Origin: Streptomyces himalayensis subsp. himalayensis
Lineage (GTDB): Bacteria > Actinomycetota > Actinomycetes > Streptomycetales > Streptomycetaceae
Assembly (NCBI RefSeq): GCF_013778455.1
Contig: NZ_JACEHE010000010.1
Location: forward strand, 186,001-250,000
Length of the DNA: 64,000 nucleotides
Reading direction: 5' to 3'
Both the position numbers and the translations under genes were made by a program. The notes beneath the pieces are model-generated. The model did no database searches and was not told the DNA's origin. It was given only the letters and a program-made list of their open reading frames with translations. Shown one piece after another: positions 32,473 through 41,404 of the stretch. Positions within the stretch are counted from its first letter, which is position 1, and each line of letters begins with the position of its first letter.

Positions 32473-34074
32473 TCAAGCCGAACCCGCAGCGGCCTCCTCT
32501 GCCGAGATCCGCGGCCTATCGGCCGCCGCCTTAAGGCGTGCCGTCGACGCCGGGTCGGACGGGCGGCGGGTGTGCCAGTCGGTGATCGCCTGATACGCGG
32601 CCGCGATCTCGAGGAGCCGGTCCTCCTCGTACGGCTGGCCGCCCAGGATCACGCCGACGGGCACGCCGTCGCCGTCGAAGCCGATCGGGAAGCCGATCTC
32701 CGGCAGACCCAGGATGTCGAACGGGACGGGCCCCGTCTGCAGCAGTACGTCGCACCCGTCGTCACCGAAGATGCCGTCGAGGACCTCCCGCAGCAGATGG
32801 TTCTTGGCGCGCTGCGCCGTGATCCACTCGTCGCCGGAGAGCATCAGGCCCTGGAGCCAACTGAGCAGAGAGACACCGAACTTGGTCGGATCGGTGCGCA
32901 GCCAGTGGCGGAACGGCTCGGTCCGCTCGGCCAGCCGCGCGGCGTTGAACGTGCCGGTCAGCAGCGCCCAGTCCGCCGGATAGGTGACGTCCACAAGCGT
33001 CACGCCCGGGATCGCGTCCAGCGCGTCGAGGAACGCACCGCGCAGCTCCTTCCGTGCGCTCAGGAAGTCCGCCGGTACGCCGATCCGGGTGGCCCGGCGC
33101 ATGTGTACCGCGCCGCCCCGCGAGGTGACGGGGGTCGCGGCACGGACGAGGTCGGGCACGTCCGGCAGCCCGAGCGTGCGCGGGTCCGCCGCGTCAGGAC
33201 CGGCCATGACCTGGAGCATGATCGCCGCATCCATGGCGTCCCGGGCCAGCGGCCCCGCGTGGTCGCGCGTGAACGACAGCGGAATCACGCCGTGCAGCGA
33301 GACGCGCCCCATGGTGGGCTTCAGACCGGTCAAATTCTGCTGGTTGGACGGCAGCACGATGGAGCCGCCGGTCTGGGTGCCGATCGACGACGACGCCAGA
33401 CGCGCCGCCACGGCGCACGCGGGACCGGTCGACGAGCCGCCCGGGTCGACGGCCGGATCGTCCGGAGTCCAGGCGTTGACGGTCGTGACCGTGCCGTTCG
33501 GCTTCGTGGCCCGCGTCGTGGCGAGCGGTCCCATCTGTCCCTTGCCCAGCACGATCCCGCCCGCCCCCGTCAGCCGGGCCACGGCCGTGGCATCCTCGTC
33601 CGGGACGAAGTCCTCGAAGACGTACGAGTTGCAGCGGGTCGGTACGCCGTTCGTGAAGTAGTTGTCCTTGATGCACAGGGGGATGCCGCTGAGCACGCCT
33701 CCCGGCCCCTCGCCGCGGTCGGCCCTCCGCGCCGCCGCCAGCGCGGCATCGCCGGTCACCTCCGCGTACGCCTGGTATGTGGCGTCGTACCGCTCGATCC
33801 GCTCCAGATACGCCTGCATCAGATCGGTGGCCGTCAGCTTGCCGCGCCGCATGAGCACGACAGCCTCGGCGAGCGTCGCTTCGGACGGGTCGCTCAGGGC
33901 TGCCGGCCGGACGTCGACTGGGATGTCCCTGGGGTCGATGCCGGAGGCTCGTGATGCCGACGCCGCTGCCGGGGACGAGGCGGCCAGCGCGGGGGTCGTC
34001 CCCAGAGCGACGGCACCGCCCGCCACCGCGGCCGAAGATGCCAGGAACACCCGGCGGTTGAGAGCGCGACTCAT
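32473..34074 (-). CDS. Exported amidase (amidase signature family, Tat signal)
   Basis: A 533-residue Ser-Ser-Lys amidase hydrolysing C-N amide bonds. A Tat signal (NRRVFLASSAAVAGGAVAL) occupies residues 5-35. The triad Lys is in CIKDNY, the cis-Ser in GTQTGGSIVLPS, and the nucleophile is expected in that same Gly-Ser-rich block with GGSSTGPACAVA upstream. The ATG overlaps the stop of the small upstream ORF (ATGA). Substrate unknown; export suggests a peptide-like or xenobiotic amide. Confidence 0.92.
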   Translation of the reverse strand: MSRALNRRVFLASSAAVAGGAVALGTTPALAASSPAAASASRASGIDPRDIPVDVRPAALSDPSEATLAEAVVLMRRGKLTATDLMQAYLERIERYDATYQAYAEVTGDAALAAARRADRGEGPGGVLSGIPLCIKDNYFTNGVPTRCNSYVFEDFVPDEDATAVARLTGAGGIVLGKGQMGPLATTRATKPNGTVTTVNAWTPDDPAVDPGGSSTGPACAVAARLASSSIGTQTGGSIVLPSNQQNLTGLKPTMGRVSLHGVIPLSFTRDHAGPLARDAMDAAIMLQVMAGPDAADPRTLGLPDVPDLVRAATPVTSRGGAVHMRRATRIGVPADFLSARKELRGAFLDALDAIPGVTLVDVTYPADWALLTGTFNAARLAERTEPFRHWLRTDPTKFGVSLLSWLQGLMLSGDEWITAQRAKNHLLREVLDGIFGDDGCDVLLQTGPVPFDILGLPEIGFPIGFDGDGVPVGVILGGQPYEEDRLLEIAAAYQAITDWHTRRPSDPASTARLKAAADRPRISAEEAAAGSA

Positions 34075-34364
34075 CGCTCGCCCGCCTTCCCCGTCCAGGC
34101 CTCCGTGATGGACGGGTACAGCAGTGGCGGCGAGGCCTGCTGCGCGTACGCGGGGGTCTGCCCGGCCGGGGACCATCCGGCGATGGCCCCGGGCGTCGAC
34201 GCGACGAACGACCGCAGCGAGGCGAGCACTTGGTTCCGGGTCGGCACCCCGGTCTCCGGGTCGGGCTGCTCCGGAAGCAGCGCCAGATCGAATCCGGCCA
34301 GCGCGAGCCTGGTCCGTATGTATGCGTCGAGCTGCTCCTGGGTGGGCGGTTGTACCTCGCTCAA
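34071..34364 (-). CDS. Small protein coupled to the amidase (97 aa)
   Basis: TTG start with GGAGG seven bases upstream; it begins LSEVQPPTQEQLDAYI and its stop overlaps the amidase ATG. The sequence is helical (AYIRTRLALAGFDLALLP, then NQVLASLRSFVAS) and ends TPAYAQQASPPLLYPSITEA. Length and arrangement recall GatC/AtzG-type small partners of amidases, but I see no clear motif. It has no signal peptide, so if it binds the Tat-exported amidase it would have to travel with it. The frame is open further upstream to ~34628, but with poorer starts. Confidence 0.6.
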   Translation of the reverse strand: MSEVQPPTQEQLDAYIRTRLALAGFDLALLPEQPDPETGVPTRNQVLASLRSFVASTPGAIAGWSPAGQTPAYAQQASPPLLYPSITEAWTGKAGER

Positions 34365-34708
34365 GGCGGTCCTCCGTGGTCGGCGTACGGGTGCGGATAC
34401 GGACACGTGTACGGGTGTGAGCATGGACACGTGTGCGGGACACCGGGACTCCATCACCGGCCCGTGAAGACCCCATTGAGCCCGTGCTTCACGGGAGTTA
34501 CAGGGTCCGGGGTGCATTCCGCGGGCTCCCGGCGGGGGGCCGTCTCCTTCCGGGCGGTGGCCCGTGGCCGGTCGCCGGCGGCGAGGAGTGACCGGCGCGA
34601 CTGTCATCACCCGCCGAAAGCGGGGCAAGCCCTCCGTACGATGACGGTGTCCGCCGGGCGGTCAGGCCGGTGGGCGCGACGGTCACCGATCTCACCGGAA
34701 CGAGGATC
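34365..34708. other. Divergent intergenic region upstream of lpdA and the amidase operon
   Basis: It holds a perfect inverted repeat CCCGTGAAG/CTTCACGGG (34461-34495) and further GC-rich partial repeats. It must contain the promoters of both flanking units. No gene is seen. Confidence 0.5.
34461..34495. promoter_or_regulatory. Inverted repeat CCCGTGAAG-N17-CTTCACGGG
   Basis: Perfect 9-bp arms separated by 17 bases between divergent genes. It could be an operator or an RNA hairpin. Confidence 0.4.
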
Positions 34709-36124
34709 ATGAGCAGCAGCACGCACTACGACGTCGTCGTCCTCGGCGCGGGCCCCGGCGGCTACACCGCCGCCGTCCGCAGTGCCCAGCTGGGACTGCG
34801 CACCGCGGTCGTGGAGGAGAAGTACTGGGGCGGGGTCTGCCTGAACGTGGGCTGCATCCCGTCCAAGGCCCTGTTGCGCAACGCCGAGTTGGCGCACATC
34901 TTCACCCGCGAGGCGAAGACCTTCGGTATCCGTGTGGACGGCCAGGTCAGCTTCGACTACGGCGAGGCGTTCCAGCGCAGCCGCACCGTGGCGGACGGCC
35001 GCGTCAAGGGCGTCCACTATCTGATGAAGAAGAACGGCATCACGGAGTACGACGGCCGCGGCACGTTCACCGACCCGGGCACCCTCCAGGTCGCCCTGTC
35101 GGCCGGCGGCACCGAGACGGTCACGTTCGACCACTGCATCATCGCGGCGGGCGCCGAGACGCGGCTGCTGCCCGGCACCTCGCTGAGCGACCGCGTGGTG
35201 ACGTACGAGGAGCAGATCCTCACCGACTCGCTCCCCGAGTCGATCATCATCGCGGGCGCGGGTGCGATCGGCGTCGAGTTCGCGTACGTCCTGCACAACT
35301 ACGGGGTCCGCGTCACGATCGTCGAGTTCCTCGACCGGATGGTGCCGACGGAGGACGCCGACGTCTCCAAGGAGCTCGCCAAGCACTACCGCAAGCTCGG
35401 CATCGAGGTCCTCACCTCGACCCGTGTCGACGCCATCGACGACAGCGACCCCAACGCCAAGGTGCGGGTCACCGTCACCGGCAAGGACGGCGCGCAGAAG
35501 ATCCTGGAGACCGACAAGGTCCTCCAGGCGATCGGCTTCGCGCCGCGCGTGGGCGGCTACGGCCTGGAGAACACGGGCGTACAGCTGACCGACCGCGGTG
35601 CGATCGACGTCGACGGGCGCGGCCGCACCTCCGTCCCGCACATCTTCGCCATCGGCGACGTCACCGCGAAGCTGATGCTCGCGCACGCCGCCGAGGCCAT
35701 GGCCGTCATCGCCGCCGAGACCATCGCGGACGCGGAGACGATGGAGGTCGACTTCACGATGATCCCGCGCGCCACGTACTGCCAGCCGCAGATCGCCAGC
35801 TTCGGCTGGACCGAGGCGCAGGCCCGCGAGCAGGGCTACGACGTGAAGGTCGCCAAGTTCCCGTTCACGGCCAACGGCAAGGCCCACGGCCTCGGCGACC
35901 CGGTCGGCTTCGTCAAGGTGATCAGCGACAACAAGTACGGCGAGTTGCTCGGTGCCCACCTCATCGGCCCCGAGGTGACCGAGCTGCTCCCCGAGCTGAC
36001 GCTCGCCCAGCAGTGGGATCTGACGGTCCACGAGGTGGCCCGCAACGTGCACGCGCACCCGACGCTGGGCGAGGCGGTGAAGGAGGCGATCCACGGCCTC
36101 GCCGGTCACATGATCAATATGTGA
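34709..36124 (+). CDS. lpdA: Dihydrolipoyl dehydrogenase (E3)
   Basis: A 471-residue FAD disulfide oxidoreductase that reoxidises dihydrolipoamide of 2-oxo acid dehydrogenase or glycine cleavage complexes. FAD site VLGAGPGGYTAA; redox pair GGVCLNVGCIPSK; NAD site IAGAGAIGVEFAYVL; C-terminal catalytic His-Glu in HAHPTLGEA. The ATG at 34709 follows ACGAGGATC. No E1 or E2 genes lie nearby, so it is a shared housekeeping E3. Confidence 0.97.
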   Translation: MSSSTHYDVVVLGAGPGGYTAAVRSAQLGLRTAVVEEKYWGGVCLNVGCIPSKALLRNAELAHIFTREAKTFGIRVDGQVSFDYGEAFQRSRTVADGRVKGVHYLMKKNGITEYDGRGTFTDPGTLQVALSAGGTETVTFDHCIIAAGAETRLLPGTSLSDRVVTYEEQILTDSLPESIIIAGAGAIGVEFAYVLHNYGVRVTIVEFLDRMVPTEDADVSKELAKHYRKLGIEVLTSTRVDAIDDSDPNAKVRVTVTGKDGAQKILETDKVLQAIGFAPRVGGYGLENTGVQLTDRGAIDVDGRGRTSVPHIFAIGDVTAKLMLAHAAEAMAVIAAETIADAETMEVDFTMIPRATYCQPQIASFGWTEAQAREQGYDVKVAKFPFTANGKAHGLGDPVGFVKVISDNKYGELLGAHLIGPEVTELLPELTLAQQWDLTVHEVARNVHAHPTLGEAVKEAIHGLAGHMINM

Positions 36125-36187
36125 TGCCGCGGGTGGCGTCGGCATCCGGCGCCCACCCCGCCTCGGTGCGGGTTCCCGCGGCAGCCC

Positions 36188-38077
36188 TCAGCTCGTGGGA
36201 ATCCACACCCGCATCGCCCCCTCCTCCCGGTTCGCCCACGCGTGGTACGGCACCGCGGTCAGACGCACACTGCTGCCGTCGCTGCGGCGCCGTCCCTCGG
36301 CCGTGACCACAGTGACGCCGCCGAGGAGGTCCGGGCGGGCGTCCGCCGTCAGCGAGGCGGCCGGGGACAGGGTGACGTCGTCGAGGCGTACGCCCGCCTC
36401 CTGGTCGACGCCCTCCAGGCAGTGCACGAGCGGGCCCCGCTCGATCGCCACGCAGCCGCGCACCGCGTCCGTGCGCGGATCGGGATGCGTGATGCGGGGG
36501 GCCATGGCCAGATCCAGGACGACCGTGTCGCCCGCGGACCAGCGGTGGCGGACGCGGACCCAGCCATCGCCCGACTCGGCGGGCGCTGCGCCGTCCGGCA
36601 GCATGACCGCGAACTCCCTGCACCAGGAGGGCAGCCGCAGAGACAGCGTCCAGTCGCGGTCCGCGGGCGCCTCCTCGACGGTCACCGAGATCCGGCCGCT
36701 CCACGGATAGTCGGTCTCGACCCGCACCGTCCCGCCCCCGGCGGCGTACAAGCCCGTCGCGTACTGGTGAAGCTGGGCACCCTCGGCGTCGCCGCTGGCC
36801 ACGTAGTGGGGGAGCGACGCCAGCAGCCGCATCACGTTCGGCGGGCAGCAGGCGCAGCGGAACCACGGGGTGCGGCGGGCCGCCTGGTCGCCGGGGCGCG
36901 CGTCGTAGTCCTCGCGCACCTGGAGCGGGTTGACGTACAGCCAGCGGTCGCCGTCCAGGGCCACGCCGGACAGGAAGCCGTTGAACAGCGTGCGCTCGAC
37001 GAGGTCGGAGTACTTCGCCTCGCCGGTCAGCAGCGCCATCCGCCAGGACCACTGCACCGACGCGATCGCCGCGCACGTCTCGGCGTACGCGCGGTCCGGC
37101 GGCAGCTCGTACGGGTCCCCGAACGCCTCGCCCTCGTAGCGGGAGCCGACCCCGCCCGTGAGGTACGTCTTCGTCTCGACCATGGCCTGCCACAGCCGCT
37201 CCATCGCGGCCCGAAGCTCCGGATCACCCGTCTCCGCGGCCAGATCGGTGGCACCGGCGAGCAGATACAGCTGACGCACGGCGTGGCCCGCCACGGTGCG
37301 CGCCTCGCGTACGGGCACGTGGTCCTGCCAGTAGGCCTGGCCCGGGTCGAGGTCGTGCCCGCGGTCCACGCCGGAGTTCAGCACGCCGTGGCCGCGCCGG
37401 TCCACGAAGTAGGAGGCGAGGTCCAGCCAGCGCCGCTCGCCGGTCTCCCGGTACAGCTCCACCAGCGCCGTCTCGATCTCGGGGTGGCCGTCGATCCCGT
37501 CGATCTCCTTGTCCGGGCCGAACACGGAGTCGATGAGCGCGGCGAACCGCACCGCGACGTCGAGGAGTTCGCGCCGCCCGGTCGCCCTGTGATGGGCCAC
37601 GGCCGCCTGGACCAGGTGGCCCGCGCAGTACAGCTCGTGCCCCCAGCCCAGCTCCCGCCAGCGCAGCTCCGGGTGCTTCACCTGGTAGAACGTCTGCAGA
37701 TATCCGTCGTCCTCCTGTGCGGCCGCGAGCAGGGACGTCAACTCTCTTACGTCGGCGGCCAGCTGGGTGTCGGAGGGGTTGTCGGCCAGCTGCCAGGACG
37801 CCGCTTCCAGCCACTTGTGCACATCCGAGTCCTGGAACTGGAAGTCCCCGGTGAAGGTGCCCTTCCCATCGGCCGCGGCCCGGAGGTTGGCGAGATTCCC
37901 CGCCTCCTCCAGCTTCGCCGGACCCTGCGGAATGGACACCTCGGCATTGGTACGCCGGCGGGCTGCCCAGAAACCGCCCGTGATGCGCGCCTCGGTGGCG
38001 GGGTGCAGCGTGGTGTGCGCTGTGCCGGTGAGACGGACAGGCCCCGCCCCCGTGGTCGTGCCGGTCACCGTGCTCAT
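36188..38077 (-). CDS. GH127 beta-L-arabinofuranosidase
   Basis: A 629-residue (alpha/alpha)6-barrel enzyme of the DUF1680 family, with no signal peptide, so cytoplasmic. E333 and C335 in AYAETCAAI, with C410-C411 in RCACCPPNV, correspond in pattern to the Zn/Cys-nucleophile centre of Bifidobacterium HypBA1 (Glu, Cys, Cys, Cys). It releases beta-linked L-arabinofuranose from imported oligosaccharides. The ATG lies five bases after the stop of a permease remnant, and a LacI regulator precedes that: a sugar-utilisation operon that has lost its transporter. Confidence 0.92.
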   Translation of the reverse strand: MSTVTGTTTGAGPVRLTGTAHTTLHPATEARITGGFWAARRRTNAEVSIPQGPAKLEEAGNLANLRAAADGKGTFTGDFQFQDSDVHKWLEAASWQLADNPSDTQLAADVRELTSLLAAAQEDDGYLQTFYQVKHPELRWRELGWGHELYCAGHLVQAAVAHHRATGRRELLDVAVRFAALIDSVFGPDKEIDGIDGHPEIETALVELYRETGERRWLDLASYFVDRRGHGVLNSGVDRGHDLDPGQAYWQDHVPVREARTVAGHAVRQLYLLAGATDLAAETGDPELRAAMERLWQAMVETKTYLTGGVGSRYEGEAFGDPYELPPDRAYAETCAAIASVQWSWRMALLTGEAKYSDLVERTLFNGFLSGVALDGDRWLYVNPLQVREDYDARPGDQAARRTPWFRCACCPPNVMRLLASLPHYVASGDAEGAQLHQYATGLYAAGGGTVRVETDYPWSGRISVTVEEAPADRDWTLSLRLPSWCREFAVMLPDGAAPAESGDGWVRVRHRWSAGDTVVLDLAMAPRITHPDPRTDAVRGCVAIERGPLVHCLEGVDQEAGVRLDDVTLSPAASLTADARPDLLGGVTVVTAEGRRRSDGSSVRLTAVPYHAWANREEGAMRVWIPTS

Positions 38078-38082
38078 CCGTA

Positions 38083-38262
38083 TCAGCCCTTCATTCCGGC
38101 CGAGGCCATTCCCTCGACGAAGTACCGCTGTGCGAAGACGAAATGCCGCGGCGCGAAGACCGAATGCCGCTGTGCGAAGAGGAACACCGCTCTGCGAAGA
38201 ATAAGTACCGCTGCCCGAAGAGGAACAGCGCGGTCAACGGCACCGCGGCGAGTGCCGTGCCC
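38083..38262 (-). pseudogene. Remnant of a carbohydrate ABC permease C-terminus with internal 21-bp repeats
   Basis: The minus strand reads GTALAAVPLTALFLFGQR at one end and YFVEGMASAGMKG-stop at the other, together the standard C-terminus of a MalG-type permease (...FLFxQRYFVEGMxxGxxKG). Between them lie about four degenerate copies of a 21-bp unit (TTCGTCTTCGCACAGCGGTAC and variants); one copy is 20 bp, which shifts the frame. The rest of the transporter genes is missing between here and the LacI gene 25 bases away. Confidence 0.75.
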
Positions 38263-38286
38263 CGTCCGGGGCGGGAGCGGTGCCGG

Positions 38287-39405
38287 TCATGCGGCGCCGT
38301 CCGTGGCCGGTGCGGAGGGTGCGCCGGCCCCCGACGGTCGTGCCTCCACCACTCGCAGGTCGCGCACCGAGTCGCGGATCACCACATGGGTGCCCAGCAG
38401 GAGGTGTTCGTCCGGACCGTCCGGATCGCGGCTGAGGGCCGTGCGTACGGCGAGGCGGCCCAGTTTCTCGTACGGGACGTGGACCGTGGTGAGGGCCGGG
38501 TGCAGATCGCGGGCGAAGGGGATGTCGTCGTATCCGGCCAGCGACACGTCGCCCGGCACGTCGAGGCCGGCCTCGTGCAGGGCGGTCAGCGCACCCGCCG
38601 CCACCATGTCGGTGGTGGCGAAGACGGCCGTGAACTCCAGCCCGTCCGCGAGGGCCCGGCGCATGCGGCGGTAGCCGGAGTCGCGTGTGAAGTCGCCCGG
38701 CAGCCGGAGCGCCGGATCGGGGTCCAGGCCCAGCGTGCGGTGGGCCTCGGCATAGCCGCGGGCGCGGCCCTCCGCGGCGGAGTTTCCCGCCTTGCCCGCG
38801 AGCAGCAGGATGCGGCGGTGGCCGCGGGCGAGGAGGTGGGCGCACACGGCCTGGGCGCCGCCTTCGTTGTCGTACTCGATGACGGTGACCGGCGCCGCGT
38901 GCCCGAGCGGCGGGCGCCCGCACAGCACCAGCCGTGAGCCGACCGATCGCAGGGACTCGGCGATTCGGGTCATGTCGTCCTGGTACTCGGGGGTGTCGGT
39001 CGCGCCGCCGACCAGGATCACCGCGGCGGCCCGCTGCGCCCGCATCATCTCGATGAACGCGAGCTGCTGTTCGGTGTCGCCTTCGGTGCTGCACACCAGG
39101 CAGAGGTGGCCGAGCCGGGTGGCCTCGCGCTCCACACCGTGTGCCATGTGCGCGAACGACGGGCCCGTGATGTCGTCGAGGACGAACGCCAGTGTCGGGG
39201 TGCCGGCACCGGCGACGGCCTTGGCGCGTGCGTCGGCCACATAGTCGAGGTCCCGCACGGCCCGCATCACCCGGCTCCGGGTGGCCGTGCTCACCGGATA
39301 GTCGCCGCCGAGCACGCGGGACACCGTGGACGCCGACACCCCGGCCCGGGCCGCGACGTCCCGGATCGTGTGACGGCCCTCTGTCTGGGCGCTTCTCCTG
39401 GTCAT
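38287..39405 (-). CDS. LacI family transcriptional regulator
   Basis: A 372-residue repressor. The helix-turn-helix TIRDVAARAGVSASTVSRVL is at residues 13-32 with hinge VADARAKAVAG. A periplasmic-binding-like effector domain follows (TLAFVLDDITGPSFAHMAHG to LAGYDDIPFARDLHPALTTV). It precedes the permease remnant and GH127 gene, so it likely responds to an arabinose-type sugar. Two AACCGGTT palindromes upstream are candidate operators. The last ~25 residues are Ala/Pro-rich. Confidence 0.93.
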   Translation of the reverse strand: MTRRSAQTEGRHTIRDVAARAGVSASTVSRVLGGDYPVSTATRSRVMRAVRDLDYVADARAKAVAGAGTPTLAFVLDDITGPSFAHMAHGVEREATRLGHLCLVCSTEGDTEQQLAFIEMMRAQRAAAVILVGGATDTPEYQDDMTRIAESLRSVGSRLVLCGRPPLGHAAPVTVIEYDNEGGAQAVCAHLLARGHRRILLLAGKAGNSAAEGRARGYAEAHRTLGLDPDPALRLPGDFTRDSGYRRMRRALADGLEFTAVFATTDMVAAGALTALHEAGLDVPGDVSLAGYDDIPFARDLHPALTTVHVPYEKLGRLAVRTALSRDPDGPDEHLLLGTHVVIRDSVRDLRVVEARPSGAGAPSAPATDGAA

Positions 39406-39480
39406 GGGCCGGCTGACTCCCCCTTTTCACCCCGCGAGAACCATGACGAGGCGGCCAACCACAGTGACGAGGCGGCTCGG

Positions 39481-39490
39481 CAACCGGTTC
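39481..39490. promoter_or_regulatory. CAACCGGTTC palindromic site (candidate LacI operator 1)
   Basis: The central CG-centred AACCGGTT palindrome (39482-39489) lies 77 bases upstream of the lacI start. LacI-family operators are CG-centred palindromes of this kind. Confidence 0.4.
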
Positions 39491-39611
39491 CCGAAACGGA
39501 GGCTAGCAGCGGGGGCCGCAGCGGACGAGAGGTGCGGGATCTCGAAAGTTTTCCGGCCCGTGCCGAGGCGTATTGTGCGGAACGATCGACCTCCGACAAC
39601 CGGCCACCACG

Positions 39612-39627
39612 TAGCAACCGGTTGTTA
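39612..39627. promoter_or_regulatory. TAGCAACCGGTTGTTA palindrome (candidate LacI operator 2)
   Basis: Near-perfect 16-bp palindrome, sharing CAACCGGTT with the site at 39481 and lying 134 bases from it. Two sites could support looping over the lacI promoter. Confidence 0.5.
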
Positions 39628-39695
39628 CAGGGCGGTACGGGACGTGTGGGGAGCTCCGGGCCGGACGGACGCCGTCAGGGCGGCGAAGCCGCGGT

Positions 39696-40067
39696 TCAGG
39701 AGCTCGTCGGCTTGGCGTACTCGCCGAAGCCGGTCCAGTCGACGGCCACGCAGGGTTCGTCGCCGACCACCAAGGCGTCGTGGCCCGGCTCGATGACGAA
39801 GAGATCGCCGGGGCCCGCCTCGACGCTCTCGCCGTCGTCCATGACGATCTTCATCCGGCCGCTCACGACGTAACCGGTGTGGCTCGCCTGGCAACTGTCG
39901 GTGCCGACAATGGGCTTGATGTGCTTCGACCACTGCCAGCCCGGTTCGAACACTCCGCGGCCGACCAGACCGCTGTCCGTGCTGACCAGATCGACCCTGC
40001 CCTTGCCTTCCTCGAAGCGGCGGGTCTCGTCCGGGGAGTCGAAGTTCTTGCAGACGATTCCAGCCAT
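39696..40067 (-). CDS. Single-domain cupin protein
   Basis: A 123-residue beta-barrel cupin. GTDSCQASHTGYVVSGRMKI is cupin motif 1 (one His, no full metal set) and PGDLFVIEPGHDALV is motif 2 with its His. The motif 1 metal residues are reduced, so a binding or regulatory role is as likely as catalysis. The ATG at 40067 gives MAGIVCKNFDSPDE, the common start of this group. Confidence 0.85.
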   Translation of the reverse strand: MAGIVCKNFDSPDETRRFEEGKGRVDLVSTDSGLVGRGVFEPGWQWSKHIKPIVGTDSCQASHTGYVVSGRMKIVMDDGESVEAGPGDLFVIEPGHDALVVGDEPCVAVDWTGFGEYAKPTSS

Positions 40068-40197
40068 GATCAATGCGCCTCCCGGTGCGGGAGAGGGCGT
40101 CCCCGAGTCCACTTCCAGGCTACGTCGCGGGGTGTCGCCCACGGCCTGCGGTAGGGGACGCTCCGGGCACTCTCCGAACCGTTCGGCATCCGGCCGG

Positions 40198-41154
40198 TCA
40201 TACCTGGTGCGCCTGCGGTCGCCGCCTGCCGATCGCCTCGGCCAGGGCCGTGATCGCGTCGGGCCCCACCCGGCAGCAGCCCCCGATGAGGCGGGCGCCG
40301 GCCCGCTGCCAGCCCGTCACCTGCTCGGTGGTGTACGTCGAGCGGCCGGTCCAGGCCCGTGCTTCGGCGTCCCAGACCTCGCCGCTGTTGGGGTAGACGA
40401 CGACCGGCTTCCCACTGACCCGCGCGGCGGTCTCGACCGCGTGCTCCACATCGTCCGGGGCGCAGCAGTTCACGCCGACCGCGATGACCTCGTCCGCGTC
40501 GGCCGCGAGCGCGAACGCCGCGTCGAGCGGCTGACCGGCCCGGGTCCGGTCCCCGGCCACGCTGTACGAGAGCCACGCCGGTACGCCGAGGCCCCGCACC
40601 GCCCGCAGCAGCGCCCGCGCCTCGTCCGCGTCCGGGACGGTCTCCAGCGCCAGGACGTCGGGCCCGGCCGCGGCCAGCACCTCGAGCCGGGGCCGGTGGA
40701 ACCGCTCCAGTTCGTCGACGGTCAGCCCGTACCGCCCGCGGTACTCCGAACCGTCCGCCAGCATCGCCCCGTACGGGCCGACGGACGCGGCCACCCACAG
40801 CTGCCGGTCGACCGGCTGCCGTCCGACGCCCCCGGCCTGCGCGCGCCGGGCGGCCTCGCGGCCCAGCTCGACACTGAGCGCCAGGAGTTCGGCGGCCCGC
40901 TCCCGCCCGATGGCGCGCCGTGCGAACCCCTCGAACGTCGCCTGATAGCTGGAGGTGATCGCCACATCGGCGCCCGCCTCGAAGTAGCCGAGGTGCGCCT
41001 CGACGATCGCCGCGGGATCCTCGGCCAGCAGCCGCGCCGACCACAGCTCGTCGCTGAGGTCGTGACCCGCGGACTCCAGCTGGTTGGACATGCCGCCGTC
41101 GAGCACCACGGTCCCGGCGGCGAGGGCTTCGGCCAGGGTGGTGTTGCTGGTCAT
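40198..41154 (-). CDS. mmuM: Homocysteine S-methyltransferase
   Basis: A 318-residue Zn enzyme moving a methyl group from S-methylmethionine (or AdoMet) to homocysteine, yielding methionine. VLDGGMSNQLE begins the barrel; the Zn cysteines are in GVNCCAP and GGCCRVGPDAI. It fits the MmuM family in length. No S-methylmethionine permease adjoins. The ATG at 41154 was chosen over an open upstream extension. Confidence 0.9.
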   Translation of the reverse strand: MTSNTTLAEALAAGTVVLDGGMSNQLESAGHDLSDELWSARLLAEDPAAIVEAHLGYFEAGADVAITSSYQATFEGFARRAIGRERAAELLALSVELGREAARRAQAGGVGRQPVDRQLWVAASVGPYGAMLADGSEYRGRYGLTVDELERFHRPRLEVLAAAGPDVLALETVPDADEARALLRAVRGLGVPAWLSYSVAGDRTRAGQPLDAAFALAADADEVIAVGVNCCAPDDVEHAVETAARVSGKPVVVYPNSGEVWDAEARAWTGRSTYTTEQVTGWQRAGARLIGGCCRVGPDAITALAEAIGRRRPQAHQV

Positions 41155-41282
41155 GCGATTGACGGTAGTCGAGCCGGAGCAGGAATCCACACCGCATTGT
41201 GTCCACTAAATGAACAGATCGCCCGCTATGTGAAACGTCGGGATATGATCATGCCCCTCCCCGTCCGGCTCGGCAAGGCGGG

Positions 41283-41404
41283 GTGCCCGGCTTCGGCGTG
41301 TGGGCGGTGGCGGTGCTCGGCGCGGTCCTCATCGCCTGCGACTACACGGCGGGCCCGGACACCACCTTCCGCGTCCTCGTCCTGATCACGACGCCGCCCA
41401 CCCC
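41283..41404 (+). pseudogene. Possible N-terminal scrap of a membrane PP2C/SpoIIE-type phosphatase
   Basis: GTG at 41283 opens VPGFGVWAVAVLGAVLIACD then YTAGPDTTFRVLVLITTPP, resembling the first membrane segment of Streptomyces PP2C phosphatases (D-x-x-x-GP-x-x-T pattern). After about 40 codons it runs into the 3' end of the opposite-strand gene and similarity stops. It is best read as a truncated relic; chance resemblance is possible. Confidence 0.35.
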
